64,000 nt of DNA, from the NCBI GenBank assembly GCA_018398585.1, contig JAGTTD010000024.1, forward strand, positions 5,298,071 through 5,362,070. Direction: 5' to 3'. Below are positions 31,901 to 44,656 of the stretch, piece by piece. How positions within the stretch are numbered: the stretch's first letter is position 1; each line of letters starts with the position of its first letter. The position numbers and the translations under genes are program-made. This DNA is from Simmondsia chinensis. Its lineage: Eukaryota; Streptophyta; Magnoliopsida; Caryophyllales; Simmondsiaceae. The notes under the pieces were generated by a model, which was given only the letters and a program-made list of their open reading frames with translations, searched no databases and was not told where the DNA came from.

Positions 31901-33039
31901 GCGCCTCAAGGAGCCTCACTAGAAACCAAGTCTAGCTCTCCCTAACCTTAGCTTCAACAACTACAATTGCAATTGGAAATAAACCATTGTTTCCATCTCT
32001 ACCCATTAAACTTAAAAGTTGACCTCCAAAACTACTTTTTAGAAAGCAATCATCTAGGCCAATTATGGGTTTGCATCTAGCCTTAAATCCCCTAATCAAT
32101 GCATCAAATGAGATAAAGACTCTTTGAAATGTGGAAGCTCATTCAAGGATGGCCTTAAAACTTTCATAATAGCAACACTTCCGGGATTGCTATTTCTAAT
32201 GACATTACAATAGTTCCATTATCTCCAAAATTGTTGCTTATGGTTCTAGCTTTTTGCCTTGCTCTGTATGTGACAGACCTAGAAATGTCATGCTTCAACT
32301 CTCTTGAAATCTTGTTTTTCATAGCACACAACTTCTAGTCCAGGCCATCCCTAACATCTCCAAATACTTCCATGCTAAAAAAGTTGAGGTGGCTTCCTTG
32401 TTCTTATGAACCTTGATGCAAGTATGAGGCTCTCTTAGTATTTTAATATGAAACTCATTCACTTTGAAGTTCCAACTCCCATGGATTCTCCATCCACACT
32501 TCTTCTTGCACTCTATGGTTATTCTATCAACATCATTCATAACAAAATGCAACTCTTTCCTGCCATGATAAATTAAAATCTGACCACTCTTCTAAATTCC
32601 TAGGTGATTGGAAGCACCAAGCCTACTTTTAGTTTCATAGTCAAGCCATCCCTTGCTTCATTTTGCTCATGATCCCTAATAATATTTCCCTCATGATCAT
32701 CACTATCACACAAACTTCTAAGCTCTTGGGAGGCTTCACGTTTTGAATCTTGATCCTCATTTCATCTTTCATGCATAACTCATCCTTTCATTGATACACC
32801 TACATTCTTTCCTTTGTTCGCATCATCTCGACTTAGGTCATTTTTGTCTTTCTCCCAATCACTATCCTCAAATATGTCTTCCTCTACGTCATTGAAAAAT
32901 ATTCTCATCCTCTTGCTCATCATTGTCGAGTTCATCACCGCTCAAACTTCTAGAATCACTTTCGGTACTTCCATTTATGTCAATTTCAGTCGAGATGACG
33001 TAAATGTTTATACATTCCTCATTTGCATGACACTTCAAC
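28985..33039 (-). mobile_element. MULE 3, right part (transposon split by a 20.6-kb copia)
   Basis: A minus-strand MuDR-type element continues across the copia insertion at 53627-54742. Candidate termini are GGTAAATTATAAAAAATTC (from 28982) and, as reverse complement, GGGTAAATTACAGAAAACTTC at about 54742, each followed by similar AAACCCC/TTTTACCC words. The termini are a weak match. 28985-30430 is AT-rich noncoding DNA of this element or older flank. Confidence 0.55.
30430..33039 (-). pseudogene. MULE 3 transposase, broken
   Basis: Minus-strand order: acidic N-terminal linker (about 33039-32850). DNA-binding domain at 32552-32319 (ITIECKKKCGWRIHGSW ... ILREPHTC). MULE core at about 32085-31900 (KPIIGLDDCFLKSSFGGQLL with the first Asp, GRDGNNGLFPIAIVVVE). 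Region at 31548-31360 (CDLLCNNPSEAWNKYIK). SWIM zinc finger at 31230-31180 (CACRKWQVTGIPCQHVLA). Lys/Arg-rich tail with CSKCKQRGHK at about 30905-30870 and an Arg/Gly-rich end near 30610. A 24-A run at 31760-31783 and many stops show long decay. The N-terminus lies at 53627-53850. Confidence 0.8.
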
Positions 33040-34218
33040 TATTGGAATAGGCGTCCTAGAAAAACCCAATTAGTTAGTTCTAAATATTAAATAAATAAAA
33101 TTATTTATTTATTTATTGTCTAATTATGTTTTACTAGTCAAACAAGCGTGATTTTTTTCCTAAAACGTTCCATGAGATGGACATTGTTTGAGATGACGTG
33201 TCAAGTTTGGTTTAAGTGGTCAACAAGGTTGAATCACAGAAAGGCCTAGATTAAACTAGTGACATGTTGTCAAATTATGTTCGTAGTTGATGATAAATTT
33301 GGGCAACTTGTCTGATACAACTGTAATATGATACTTTTGATGATTTATCTTGGTTATATGGATAAGGATCCAAAAGTATCGTGTTGGTGTTTTCAATAAG
33401 ATTGGAAGCACTGAGTAGGACCACATGAATTAGTTATCTCTTTATTGCTATCAGAAATAAGTAATTCTCTAAGACGATAACTCTAAATCCAAGTTATAGT
33501 CCGAACTCATGCATGGAGTGTTAACTGCTTTGATGACCAAAATAATGAGGTTAAAACAGAATAACCAAGTTCTTAAGTCATTGGGCAATTGCATGAAGTG
33601 TGGAGGGAATGAATATTTTATTAGGAATCTACAATGTAAGATGTCCCTTTAGTTGATTCGCAAATATATGAATAGATTCTAGAATCTTTGACTAGAGTAT
33701 TCCATATATTTGATATTTGGAATTAATGTGGAAATTATTTTTGTATTATGAATTATTCGAGAAGGGCGAGTCGGAAACTACTGTGATAGAGGTGAGTAAA
33801 AAAAATGATAGTAGTTAAAGTTGTTTGCTATCACGTACATCTAATAGATGGGTTAATTGTTGCAATAAAATTACTTGAGAAATTCTTGAGTGAATATATT
33901 TAATTCCAGAGTGCAGTAAAACTTATTTAGTGGAATGAAGTTTTATTAAATGGCAATCAATTGTTATCATGAGATAATAATAAGATTTGATCCATTTGGA
34001 GCTAAAGTTAGATTGTCTTTGAGGTCCCTCCACAAGCCTCAGCTTAAACACTGTTTTGAAAATATTTAAATTAAATTCATGAGGGATGAATTATTTATTT
34101 ATGAGACAAATAAATTTGTATGCTAAACAAATATTTAATACGATAAATTACATTGTTACTTAAACAAACAAACAAAATTTAAAAAAAAATTCAAAATACA
34201 AATTCAAGTGGGTCCCAG

Positions 34219-34221
34219 CAG

Positions 34222-34291
<70 letters not shown>
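34219..34291. repeat. (TA)n microsatellite
   Basis: About 70 bases of uninterrupted AT dinucleotides between LTR 1 and the nested copia. It replaces the outermost bases expected for that copia's LTR (compare 38391-38410). Confidence 0.9.
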
Positions 34292-34294
<3 letters not shown>

Positions 34295-34683
34295 CTCTAT
34301 AGGATGGTAATAAAAAAATAAATCCAAATATACTTGAAGAAAAGTAGCAAGGGTTTTATATCAGAACAAGATTATTTTATTAAATCTCTTTTTCTCTCTC
34401 TCTCGTTATTTTTTTTCCTTTCTCTTTCTTTTCTTTCCTTTTCTTTCTTGTTGTTTTGATTGTTGTGTGTGGGGTGTATATATATACACAAAAGGGGAGG
34501 GGGATGAGTCACCTTAAGGGTGACTCTTATTGTGACACGTGTTACAAATACCTGTTTATATATATGTATATGTATATATAAGTAAATAGGTATTTTACAT
34601 AATTTTTAATTTTCTATGATATTTGATAATATCCAAATTTGACTCTAAAATTTATACTCGAAAAATATCCAATATTTGCAACA
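34292..34683 (-). repeat. 3' LTR of copia A, outer end eroded
   Basis: Starts TGTTGCAAATATTGG on the minus strand (34683 downward). It lacks the last about 25 bases of the LTR, where the (TA)n tract now lies. Confidence 0.82.
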
Positions 34684-34739
34684 CTTCCCCTTTGGATATT
34701 TTCCATTATAACAGGACATAGTGTCCAAGTTAAATGCGC

Positions 34740-37700
34740 CTGCCTCATTGAAAACCTTGCCAGGAAAACTCAGTGGGAAAAACTATAGTGAAGAAAAGAG
34801 AGTACAGCTCATATTTAACTTTCCCTCATGAGAATATATTAGTGAGAGGCGTTTCTGAGTTGCTGTATGCCGGTCTTATGAACTAACTTCTCAAAAGTTG
34901 ATGTTGGCAAAGCTTTCGTGAACATATCTGTCAGGTTCCCACTTGGGCGAACTTGTTGAACATCTATTTCACCCATTTTCTAAAGCTCATGTGTAAAGAA
35001 GAACTTTGGTGAGATATGCTTAGTTCTGTCGCCTTTAATGTATCCACCTTTGATTTGAGCAATACATGCAGCATTATCTTCCCATAGTATTGTTGGATTC
35101 TCCATAATCGTTGGAAGACTGTATTCTTCTTGAACATGTTGAATAAAGGATCTCAGCCATAAGCATTCTCTACTTGCTTCATGAAGTGCAAGTATTTCGG
35201 CATGATTTGAAGAAGTTGATGCTGTTGTCTGCTTGATAGATTGCCAAGATATAGCAATGCCACCATAGGTGAATAAATATCCTATCTGTAAATGGCCTCT
35301 ATGTGGATCAGGAAAATATCCTGCATCTGCATATCTAATCAATCTTGGACTTGATTGTCTCTGATAGTATAATCCCATATCAGATGTACCATGGAGATAT
35401 CAAAATATATATCTAATTCCATTCCAATGTCTCCGGGTAGACGTTGAGCTATATCTTGCCAATAAATTAACTGAAAAGGCTATATCTGGCCTTGTATAGT
35501 TAGCAAGATATATCAGTGCACCTATTGCACTTAAATATGGCACTTTAAGGCCAAGAATTTCTTCATAATCCCCTCGAGGTCGAAACGGATCCTTATTCAC
35601 ATCAAGTGATCGGACGACCATCGTGGTGCTCAACGGATGTGCCTTGTCCATATAAAAAGGTTTAAGAACTTTTTCGGTATAAGTAGATTGATGGATTAAA
35701 ATTCCATCAGATAAGTGCTCTATCTGCAGGCCAAGACAATATTTCGTCTTTCCAAGATTTTTCATTTCAAACTCTTTATTCAGATATGCAATAGCTTGTT
35801 TAATCACTTTAGGCGTACCTATGATGTTTAAATCATCAACATAGACTGCTATTATGGAAAACCCACAATTTGATTTCTTATACAAAAACACATGGGCTAA
35901 CTGGATTGTTTACATATCCTTCTTCCAAAAGGTATTTACTAAGACGATTGTACCACATTTGCCTTGATTGTTTCAATCCATACAGTGATCTCTGTAATTT
36001 AATTGAACACAACTCACGAGGTTTTGAGCTATATGCTTATGGCATTTGTAGCCCTTCAAGGACTTTCATATAGATATCATTATCAAGTGATCTATTTAGG
36101 TAAGCCATTACTACATCTATAAGACGCATGTGGAGTCTTTCATAGGCTGTAGGCTTATTAAAAATCTAAATGTAATTGTATCCATTACAGGTGAATATGT
36201 CTCTTCATAGTCAATTCCTGGCCTTTGTGAGAAGCCTTGAGCTACAAGTCGTGCTTTATATCTCACGACTTCATTCTTTTCATTTCTTTTTCACACAAAA
36301 ACCCATTTGTAGCCTATGGGTTTCGTACTTTCAGGTGTTAGGACTACAGGTCTAAAAACTGCATGTTTCGCAAGTGAGTTTAACTCCGCCTGTATTGCTT
36401 CTTTGCATTTTGACCAATCATTTCTTCTTTGACATTCTTGAAGAGATTTAGGTTCAAAATCTTCACCTTTTGTGGCCAGATTAGTGGCCACATTGTATGC
36501 GGACACTTGATTGAGAATCGTTTCATTTCAATTCCACCGTACACCAGTAATAGCATAGTTTATCGAGATTTCTTCATTTTTGACATTTTCATCACTTTTA
36601 CAATTCTTAGGTATTTGATACCCTCGAGGAGCCATTTTTTCCTTTGTTTCTTTTTCTTAGATTTGCATTTGTACCACTTTAGGGGTTTTCTCTTTAAGTG
36701 TTTTAATAAAGGAGCCAACTTATTCAAGTTGCTCTCTTTTCTTTTTTGAATTCTTATCTTTAGAACCATCAGGTCTACCATGCTTCTGGCGTGCAGTAGA
36801 TGTATTTGCCAATGTCTTAGAAGACTATTCGTTAGAAATATCAATTCGAACGGGGACATTTATAGCTGGGACATGTGACTTGGCCACTCTTTTCATGTTA
36901 ACGAATGCATTTGGTAATTGATTCACAATATTTTGTAAATGAATAATCTTCTGGACTTCCATTTTACATTGATTTTTACGTGGATCAAAATGTGATATAG
37001 ATGATGCGTTCCACAAGATTTCACGCTTTTCCAGCTTTAGCTTTTCTCCCTCTAATTCTGAGAACATTGTTTCGTTAAATTTACAATCTGCAAATCGTAC
37101 AGTAAAAATATCTCCAGTCAATGGTTCAAGATATTTTATAATTGACGGGGACTCAAACCCAACATAAATTCGCAATCTCCTTTGGAGACCCATCTTTGTG
37201 CGCTGGGATGGAGCAATTGGAACGTATATCGTGTAACCAAAAGTTCGTAGATGGGATATATCTGGTTTTTGACCAGACACAAGTTGCAATGGGGAGTATT
37301 TATGATAAGCAACTGGCCTAGCACGAATAAGTGTTGTAGCATGCAATATAGCGTGTCCTCATACAGAACTAGGCAGCTTTGTTTTCATGAGCAATGGTCT
37401 AGCAATTAGCTGCAGACGTTTAATTAGAGATTCTGCAATATCATTTTGTATATGCTGGTAAGCCACAGGGTGCTTAACTATAATCTCAATTGACGTACAA
37501 TAGTCATTAAAAGCTTGGGACATAAATTCTCCTTAATCGAATTATTTGTGCAAGGAGTCTCGTAAATGCCATGTTGTGAGTAGATAATAGGCAAACATGT
37601 GACCAGCGTGTTAAGGCGTCTATCAACACCATAAAATATCGAAATGGTCCACATGATGGAATAACAGGCCCACATATGTCTCCTTGTATTCTTTCTAGAA

Positions 37701-38380
37701 AGTTAGGAAATTAAATCCCAATTTTGGTTGAGGATGGCCTAGAAATCATTTTTCCTTGAGCACAGGCAGCACATGAAATCTCATCAGGAGAAAGAATCTT
37801 CAGGTTCTTTAATGAGTGCCTATGAGAACTTTCAATAATTTTTCTCATCATCGTTACACTTGGATGGCCCAAATGGTCATGCCACAGAGTGAATATTTTG
37901 CAACCAGTTAACTTCTGGTTAACCACTGTATTTGATTCAATCAGGTTTATGTAAGTATAATATAACCCAGAAGAAAGTATTAACAATTTTACCACTATTT
38001 TCTTTCTTCCTGAAGTAAGCGATGTAATATATAGATAGTCTTTATCGCCCTCAATTATTGTCTCAATATGATAACCATTGCGATGAATATCTCGAAAACT
38101 AATCGGGTTTCTCTATGATCTACTGAAAAATAGAGCATCATTTGTGTTTGGTTTTGTCCCTTCAGGGAACATAACATGTGCTCTTCCGGAGCCTTCAACC
38201 AAATTCGAAACACTCAATATTGTATTAACATTCGCTTCAGCTAATCGTAGTTGAGAGAAATATATTTTTCTTTTTAGGATAGTGTGTGTCGTTGCACTGT
38301 CTGCTAGACATAAATCTCCATCTTTGATCAAATCCATGTTTTTCCAACTTATGATAATCCTTGTCTGCCTAGAGACTCGT
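34740..38380 (-). pseudogene. Copia A pol: protease, integrase, RT, RNase H
   Basis: Minus strand. Protease with LCLADSATTHTILKRK (Asp-Ser-Ala at about 38304; 38391-38113 open). GAG-pre-integrase and zinc region (WHDHLGHPSVTMMRKI; CAACAQGK) at 37995-37711. Integrase remainder (HKYSPLQLVSGQKPDISHLR and RTFGYTIYVP) at 37346-36825. RT pieces at 36506-36291 and 35891-35400, with the active site AVYVDDLNIIG intact. RNase H at 35378-34980 (YADAGYFPDPH; WEDNAACIAQIKGG). C-terminal tail near 34960-34740 (NLTDMFTKALPTSTFEKL). Several stops and shifts separate these blocks. No capsid or CCHC knuckle is present upstream. Confidence 0.87.
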
Positions 38381-38390
38381 GCTGATAACA

Positions 38391-38806
38391 TGTTGTAAAA
38401 TTATAGAGATATTATACTCTATAGGATGGTAATAAAAAAAAACCCAAATATACATGAAGAAAAATAGCAAGTATTTTATATTAGAACGAGATTATTTTAT
38501 TAAATCTCTTTTTCTCTCTCTCGTTATTTTTTTCCTTTCTCTTTCTTTTTTTTTTCCTTTTCTTTTCTTTCTTTTTCTTTGTTGTTGTTCTGATTGTTGT
38601 GTTGGGTGTATATATATACACAAATGGGAGGGGGACGAGTCACCTTAGGGGCGACTTTTATTGTGACACATGTCACAAATATCTGTTAATATGTATGTGT
38701 ATATATATATAGGTATTTTACATAATTTCTAATTTTTTATGATATTTGATAATATCCAAACTCAACTCTAAAATTTGTACCCGAAAAATATCCCATATTT
38801 ACAACA
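38391..38806 (-). repeat. 5' LTR of copia A
   Basis: 416 bp, TGTTGTAAATATGGG ... ATTTTACAACA on the minus strand. Confidence 0.85.
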
Positions 38807-39263
38807 TGTATATGTTATGTGCAGTGTTTTTTTTTTTTAAATATACATTTTTTTGTTTTAAATTATTAATTTTAGGTTTTGGAACCTAGTTTTCTCCCAT
38901 AATGAAAAACCTAAAATTATTTTAAGGTTTTTCCAAATTAATATTTATAATATTTTTGAAGAATTTTTTTTTGGAAAGATTAAAAGGAAAAATTTTGTTC
39001 TGAATTTTTTCTAAATTAAATATTTTTGGAACTCCACATTCTATTGCTAATAGAGGCCATTACGAAGAATATCTCGAGGTGTCTGTAAGTTTCTTTTTCA
39101 ATTTCAGATCTACAAATTCAGAGTTTGGATTTGCGCTTCAGGTATGCCTAAATTAAGTAGTTGAAATTTAATATGGTTTCCCTTTATTTTGTTTATTTTA
39201 AATATCATGTTTATACTTGTTTTATTCTATATTTTGATTATTATATTATGAGCCTATTAGAAT

Positions 39264-40244
39264 TGTTAGAAAAATGATACAAGCTAAATCTAAATTAGTA
39301 GGAAAGTTGTATTCCAATTCCATTGTGAATACAAGAAAAATGCCCCAATCCCACATTGATAATTTAGGAGGGGGTGGTTGAGTTTATAAGAGTGAGTATT
39401 TTTTAGTCATTTGAATTAAGTCTTGGGTGAAGGAATGGAGGGAACCACGTGCCCTGCTCGGGTGTGGGTGTGGGTGTGGGTGAGTTTTTTATACCAGGTA
39501 TATTTATTTTACTGAAAATATTAAATTTACCGTTGGCAATTTTGACCTCACAATTACAATTTATGAATTATGGCCGTTGGTGACCGTTGGCTCATAATTG
39601 CTCTCTATTACTGCATTTTTAACAATAATGACGGATTAAATATACAATTAGCTGTTAACAATCCCACTTTAATGCAAATTCTTCACGCCATTGCTATAAA
39701 TCGAGGTCTTCTGATTGTGCAAATCATCGTCCAATTCTCCTCCTCTTCTCTCTCGTCTAATCTGATACTCATACAAATTTCTGGGCAAGGTCTGATGCGT
39801 TCCTAACCGACAATTAACAAATCCTGGAGGACGGCTGCCTACATATCTGTTTGCACTGGGGCAGAGGCGAAATCGTCTTTTAGGACAGTGGTATCTCCCA
39901 CGGCACGATATCTTCGGTATTTTCTCACCTACCTTCATTCTTCAGGTATTTTTGGATTGTCGTGTTCAACGTTTTTTGGGCTGCAATTACGTGACATAAA
40001 TTTACTGCAATATTATACTACATTCGAGGATATTAACGCTGTATTTTTATCCGCTTTCGCTGTTTAAATCTTATACAGATCTAGCGTTTTCATTTACTGA
40101 AATTTATTGGATATTTTACTGTAGATTCAGCTATAATTTTCGGTTTATTTTCTTGCTTTTGGTTGGTTCACTTTTGGTGGAATACGCCAGTATTTTACGT
40201 ATTTTATACGCAGTATTGTCACTGTACACGCTATATTTCCAACA
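39264..40244. mobile_element. Solo LTR, 981 bp, nested in LTR 1
   Basis: TGTTAGAAAAATGATAC ... TATATTTCCAACA with an exact 5-bp duplication AGAAT (39259-39263 and 40245-40249). LTR 2 gives the empty site (TTATTAGAGTAAAATCTATG). No related element is present in the window. Confidence 0.88.
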
Positions 40245-40380
40245 AGAATAAGATCTAGGTCTAATTAAATAGTTTAATTTGGTTAGAGCATTAGATTTAA
40301 AATTGAGAATTTTAAATTGATTTTCGGGTACGCCTGCTCTAGTTGTCTATGAAAAAAATTTGAAATATGTTCTCTACAAC

Positions 40381-40392
40381 TGGTATCGGAGC
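40381..40392 (+). other. PBS of the large copia
   Basis: TGGTATCGGAGC two bases after LTR 1, an initiator tRNA-Met type site with one substitution. Confidence 0.8.
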
Positions 40393-40436
40393 CAACTCTG
40401 AATACGTTCATAATTGACATTAAAACATTAGGTTTA

Positions 40437-41499
40437 GGCTCCGTTTGTTTCAGGGGAAAACCACATTCTAGGAAGTGATTTTCCCCTTTTTCTTTGTTTG
40501 GCGCGTCATTAACTCACTAAAACCCTCAAATGAGGGAAAATGACTTCCCTTTTAAAATAGGGGAAGTCGTGATTCTAAGTGACTCAAAAACTTTCACAGT
40601 TATCATTATGCAAATCGAGATCGAATCAAAATAAACCAGACTGCACTATAAACATTTAATGTCAACATCGGACAAAAATTAGACTGAATAATTAAAAGCA
40701 GCTTCGATATTACTTTGTTATTATTGCAACAGAACAACTTTAATCAAGTTGACTTGTTACATAATATTATAGAAGAAAATTATTTAGGTAATATTTTAGC
40801 ATTTATTACATAGGTTCTGTGATAATTCGGTAATATACAATAATGTACCCTGAAGTTTAAAAATTTTCTCATAAATCAAGTGTCTTTTACTAAAATTTAG
40901 TATATTTTAATTGAAAACAGCAATCTATATGTATCCTATATCATAATTCAATAATTTCTTTTGTCCAAAAATTGTAATACGACACATTTTTTAATAATAT
41001 ATAAGTAATTTTTGTTAGAATGTGAACAATCTTTTGATATTACGATATTTATACCACATCAATTTTTTGGCAGAAATTACCCGAATTTTGATGAAAATTC
41101 ACCAAATTTTGACACAATATATACACAAGTGATAAAATTTCTTATATCATGATACCTCATTGTATATAATAAAATGACAAAATATTTACATTATAAATGC
41201 TCAAATTTAAAATACCGAAGAAATAATTTTTCTAATTTAAACGGCTTTGATAGTTAACTTTTTATTTTGTTACTTCATATATGTTATATTATTTTTTATG
41301 TTGCCCTATAAAAAGATATAAAATGATTGGTGAAAAATATTTTTTTTAAAAATACACAAAGACATTATAATGGGGAATTAAGTTTTCCTTTAAAACAAAC
41401 AATGAAAAACCCTACTCGGAATTTATATTTTCTTGGAAAACCTTTTCCAAAGAAAAATCAATTCCTAGATCCTACTTTTCCGTCAAAACAAACGGAGCA
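40437..41499 (+). mobile_element. PIF/Harbinger-like element B, intact ends
   Basis: 1063 bp with terminal repeats GGCTCCGTTTGTTT and AAACAAACGGAGCA, flanked by TTA on both sides (40434-40436 and 41500-41502). It aligns with element A over its whole length and has no transposase ORF. Confidence 0.85.
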
Positions 41500-44400
41500 T
41501 TAATAAAATTGGGTTGTGTAGAATTATGAAAATATGAAATTATGAATTTCATAAAGGAAAAAAACTATCATGAATATTATTGTTAAAAGAGTTTAATAAC
41601 ATGATTGAAGGTTTATTAAAGTTTTGAACTGTTTAAAAGTTTAGATGAATCACAATTCAATCAAGAAGCATAAAGTTGAACGATTTGGATTATTAGTGTA
41701 ATGTGATTAGATTATGAGCTAGGTATGAAATATTCAATTGTTAAATATTTTGTGATAATCCAAAAACAAAGAAAACCTGATTGTGATAAAATAGTTTAAT
41801 AACAAGATTGTTGTTCATCAAATTTAAATTGTTTAAATTAGGATGAATCATAATTAAAGGTGTGGGTGTATATTTCTAAAAAATCTAATGAGATTAGATT
41901 TTCAAATAGTTGAATAATTTAGATAGATACATTGTCACATAGAATATCTAATTAGATTAGATATTTGGTTTATGATTTAATGAGATTAAGATCGGGTTTA
42001 CTTATTTATTTATTTGAAAAAATATAAAAATAAAAAATAAAAAATGCAATTGGGACGTGCCCAAGCATAATTTAAAAAATTTATTTTTTATATTTTATTA
42101 TTTAGATAATTTGAATAAATAATAATGAGTTAGAATGAAATCCTAAATTAGATTATGTGATAATCTTTTCTAAAAGAGTTTTAAAAAAAAATTTAATCAT
42201 TCCAACCTTTAAGGCCTTAAGTAATGTTATTTAAATTGTTTGATAACACGACACTTAATAAATTTTGTTCACATATTTAATATTATTTAAAGTATTAAAT
42301 ATTTTGTATGATGTGAATAAAATTTATAAGGCCATATAACTTGGTGAAATATTTGATTTCATCTAGTGGGAGATTTTTTTTCAAATAATTCTAATTAGAT
42401 TTGATAGTTTAAAAGTTGAATTATTTGAAAAGAAAAATTCTCAAAATATATCTAATGAGATTATATTACATAGGTTGGATAATTAAAGGAATCTGATATA
42501 ATTAGGACTTTATTTAATTGTTAAATAAAATTTAGAAATGATAGATAGAGGTACAGGAAAAACGAGGGCGGCCACGCTGACACGGAATATCTTGTTTACT
42601 TGTTCTAATATGTAGGTAATGGTATACACTTGACTAGGATGGTTTGATAGTCCGCTTTAGAGCGTTATGATACTGTCTTAGACACCAAGGAAGAAACAGT
42701 GAGTCAAATATGTTTTTAAAATATATTATTTGAGAATAGTTCTCATATAACTAGTTATGCCCCTCCCATAGTAACGAGTAGAGTGGTTAGCTCATTATTG
42801 CACAAACACAGAGAATGGTTAGGTGGATCCATGCTCTGTTTGTTTGTTAAAATTAATAAAATGTTCGCAAGACTCAAAATATCAAGTGGAAGCGAGCTTC
42901 TAAATGAATGCTTATGCCATCCGTTACCGGTCTAGCAGTATAATAGGTGGGCACGACTCCCCAAGGAGAGCCTTCATTTGCAGAATACAAGGTTAGTCCT
43001 CAATGAGATGAACTAAAGTTCAAGCAAACGAGTACGGCCACGCCGACATGGAGTATATCGAGACCTTGTATGAGTGTTCAGGTAATGGTGTACACTTGAC
43101 TAGGGTCTATATTAGCTTCCTCGAAGAGCTCTATTGTAGGACGTTAGAGGCCGAGGGAAAAGTAGTGTGTTAAATGTGCTTAGTAAAGAGTTTGCATGAA
43201 AACATATCTATTGAGAAATGTTTTCACCCTTTGATATCTTGATTCGGCCTTGCTGATGGGGAGTTTTGGGTGGTTTGGTTGGCTCTCCATGGCATACATG
43301 TAAGTGCCGAAATGTGAACTTCGAACTTTAATTGTTTGCTGAAAGTAAGTAAACTAATCCTGTGTGTTATACGAACAGTTTTTTTTAGTTTCAGACTGGT
43401 TGTTAGATTATGCATTGCGATCAATACTGGTATATCTTGTCTGTTTCATTTTGTTCGCTATAATATAATATGTTTTAATACATGCAGAGCACTAAGAGAT
43501 GCTCATAGTTCTCTAGGTTGCTACTAGCAGATCTACTAAGGTGAAGAGAACATTTATAACGTCAGACTAGACTCAAGAGTTAGTCGAATGCAAGATTTAG
43601 ACATTAGATGTCGAATTTATTCTACTAGTAGATACTTGAATTGTCAACCATAATAGAGATGATTAGATACTTGAGAGAAGTGATGGGTCAGAGAACTAAT
43701 AGCATGAGAACAATTTATAAGAAAAGGTATCATCAGAACTAAGGGAAGAGTTCACTTACTGTAAACCTCTATCTCAAAAATTAGGAACCTCAAAAGGGTA
43801 AAATAAAATGTGAGTCAAAATAGTATTGTCTCTTTTGTAAAAGCACTTGACATTAAAAAGGAATTGCCTAGGTACTTAGATACTATCGTTGCTAAGACCG
43901 AAAGCTAACATGACAAGGTATATGATGTTTTGTCTCCTCTAGTTGTGACTAATAGGTAGTTCACTAGCATTCTGGTGAATGGGTTTTCAGTAAGGGCATC
44001 AATAGGGAGTAGTTTAAGTCAGGTATTATAGTTTTATATTTGAGTAACTATTTTTAAGATACACATTCAGTTTTTTTTCTTAAAAATATACTGATTATTA
44101 TGTAAATAAAGGTATATTGTTAGATAATTGACTTACATTGATCAAAACTACGTTAATGGCAATTTATTAGTCTAATATAAGTTAGACTGTGTAACCATAT
44201 AAAAGATAGAAATTCCAAAAACTATATAGCTTTTAAGTGGTACTTAATCTAAGGTCACATTAATTAATATGATTCAAAATTGATTTGATTTGTCTTATGG
44301 ATCATTAAGTACTTGAATGACAACCAGTATGAGAATCATGTTCGAATTAATGGTGATTGAAAGTGTCTTTAAGAGTAAACACAGTAGGACCACTAATCTA

Positions 44401-44517
44401 CTAGGACTTATGCATAAAGTGTTTGTGGACTGCTAAAAGTTCAAGTAAGCGGAAGCTATGCGTATTTCATAAAATATTTGTGAATAACTACTTAATTAAT
44501 AGATATATGGATATACC
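41500..44517 (+). other. Leader/internal DNA of the large copia, no readable gene
   Basis: No gag, protease or integrase motif was recognised. Two related blocks are present: about 42558-42720 (GGCGGCCACGCTGACACGGA ... GGTATACACTTGACTAGG) and about 43028-43180 (TACGGCCACGCCGACATGGA ... GGTGTACACTTGACTAGG). Confidence 0.5.
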
Positions 44518-44656
44518 TGAAAGAATGAGAAGCACACTTAGAGCAGTGGCCCTCTTGTATATTTATAGAATAATGAATGGGCTATACTAGATATATAGAG
44601 CAGGCCCAATGGGCTCAATACATACAATATTAAGACCTATACAATATAGTCTAACA
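44518..44656 (-). repeat. 3' LTR of copia B
   Basis: 139 bp, TGTTAGACTATATTG ... CATTCTTTCA on the minus strand. Confidence 0.92.

Larger units (their letters stand above)
34292..38806 (-). mobile_element. Nested copia A, gag-less
   Basis: Minus-strand copia in LTR 1. The 5' LTR is 38391-38806 and the 3' LTR about 34292-34683 (outer end eroded by the TA repeat). The LTRs share TATACTCTATAGGATGGTAA, the CTCTTTTTCTCTCTCTC tract and GATATTTGATAATATCCAAA. A PBS-like TTATCAGCACGAG follows the 5' LTR directly and the polypurine CCAAAGGGGAAG (34684-34695 in + coordinates) precedes the 3' LTR. Only about 100 bases separate the PBS from the protease motif, so gag is absent. Confidence 0.85.
33040..40378 (+). 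repeat. LTR 1 of the large copia, interrupted by two insertions
   Basis: 33040-34220, 38807-39263 and 40245-40378 align in order with LTR 2 (TTGGAATAGGCGTCCTAG, GAGAAGGGCGAGTC, TTAGGTTTTGGAACCTAG, GATCTAGGTCTAATTAAATAG). The first dinucleotide is TA instead of TG. Without insertions it is about 1.8 kb; LTR 2 has about 1.6 kb more. Confidence 0.85.

Noticed and set aside
39570..39806. Possible gene in the solo LTR
   Set aside because: The ORF lies wholly inside the 981-bp solo LTR with no homology; it is chance coding potential.
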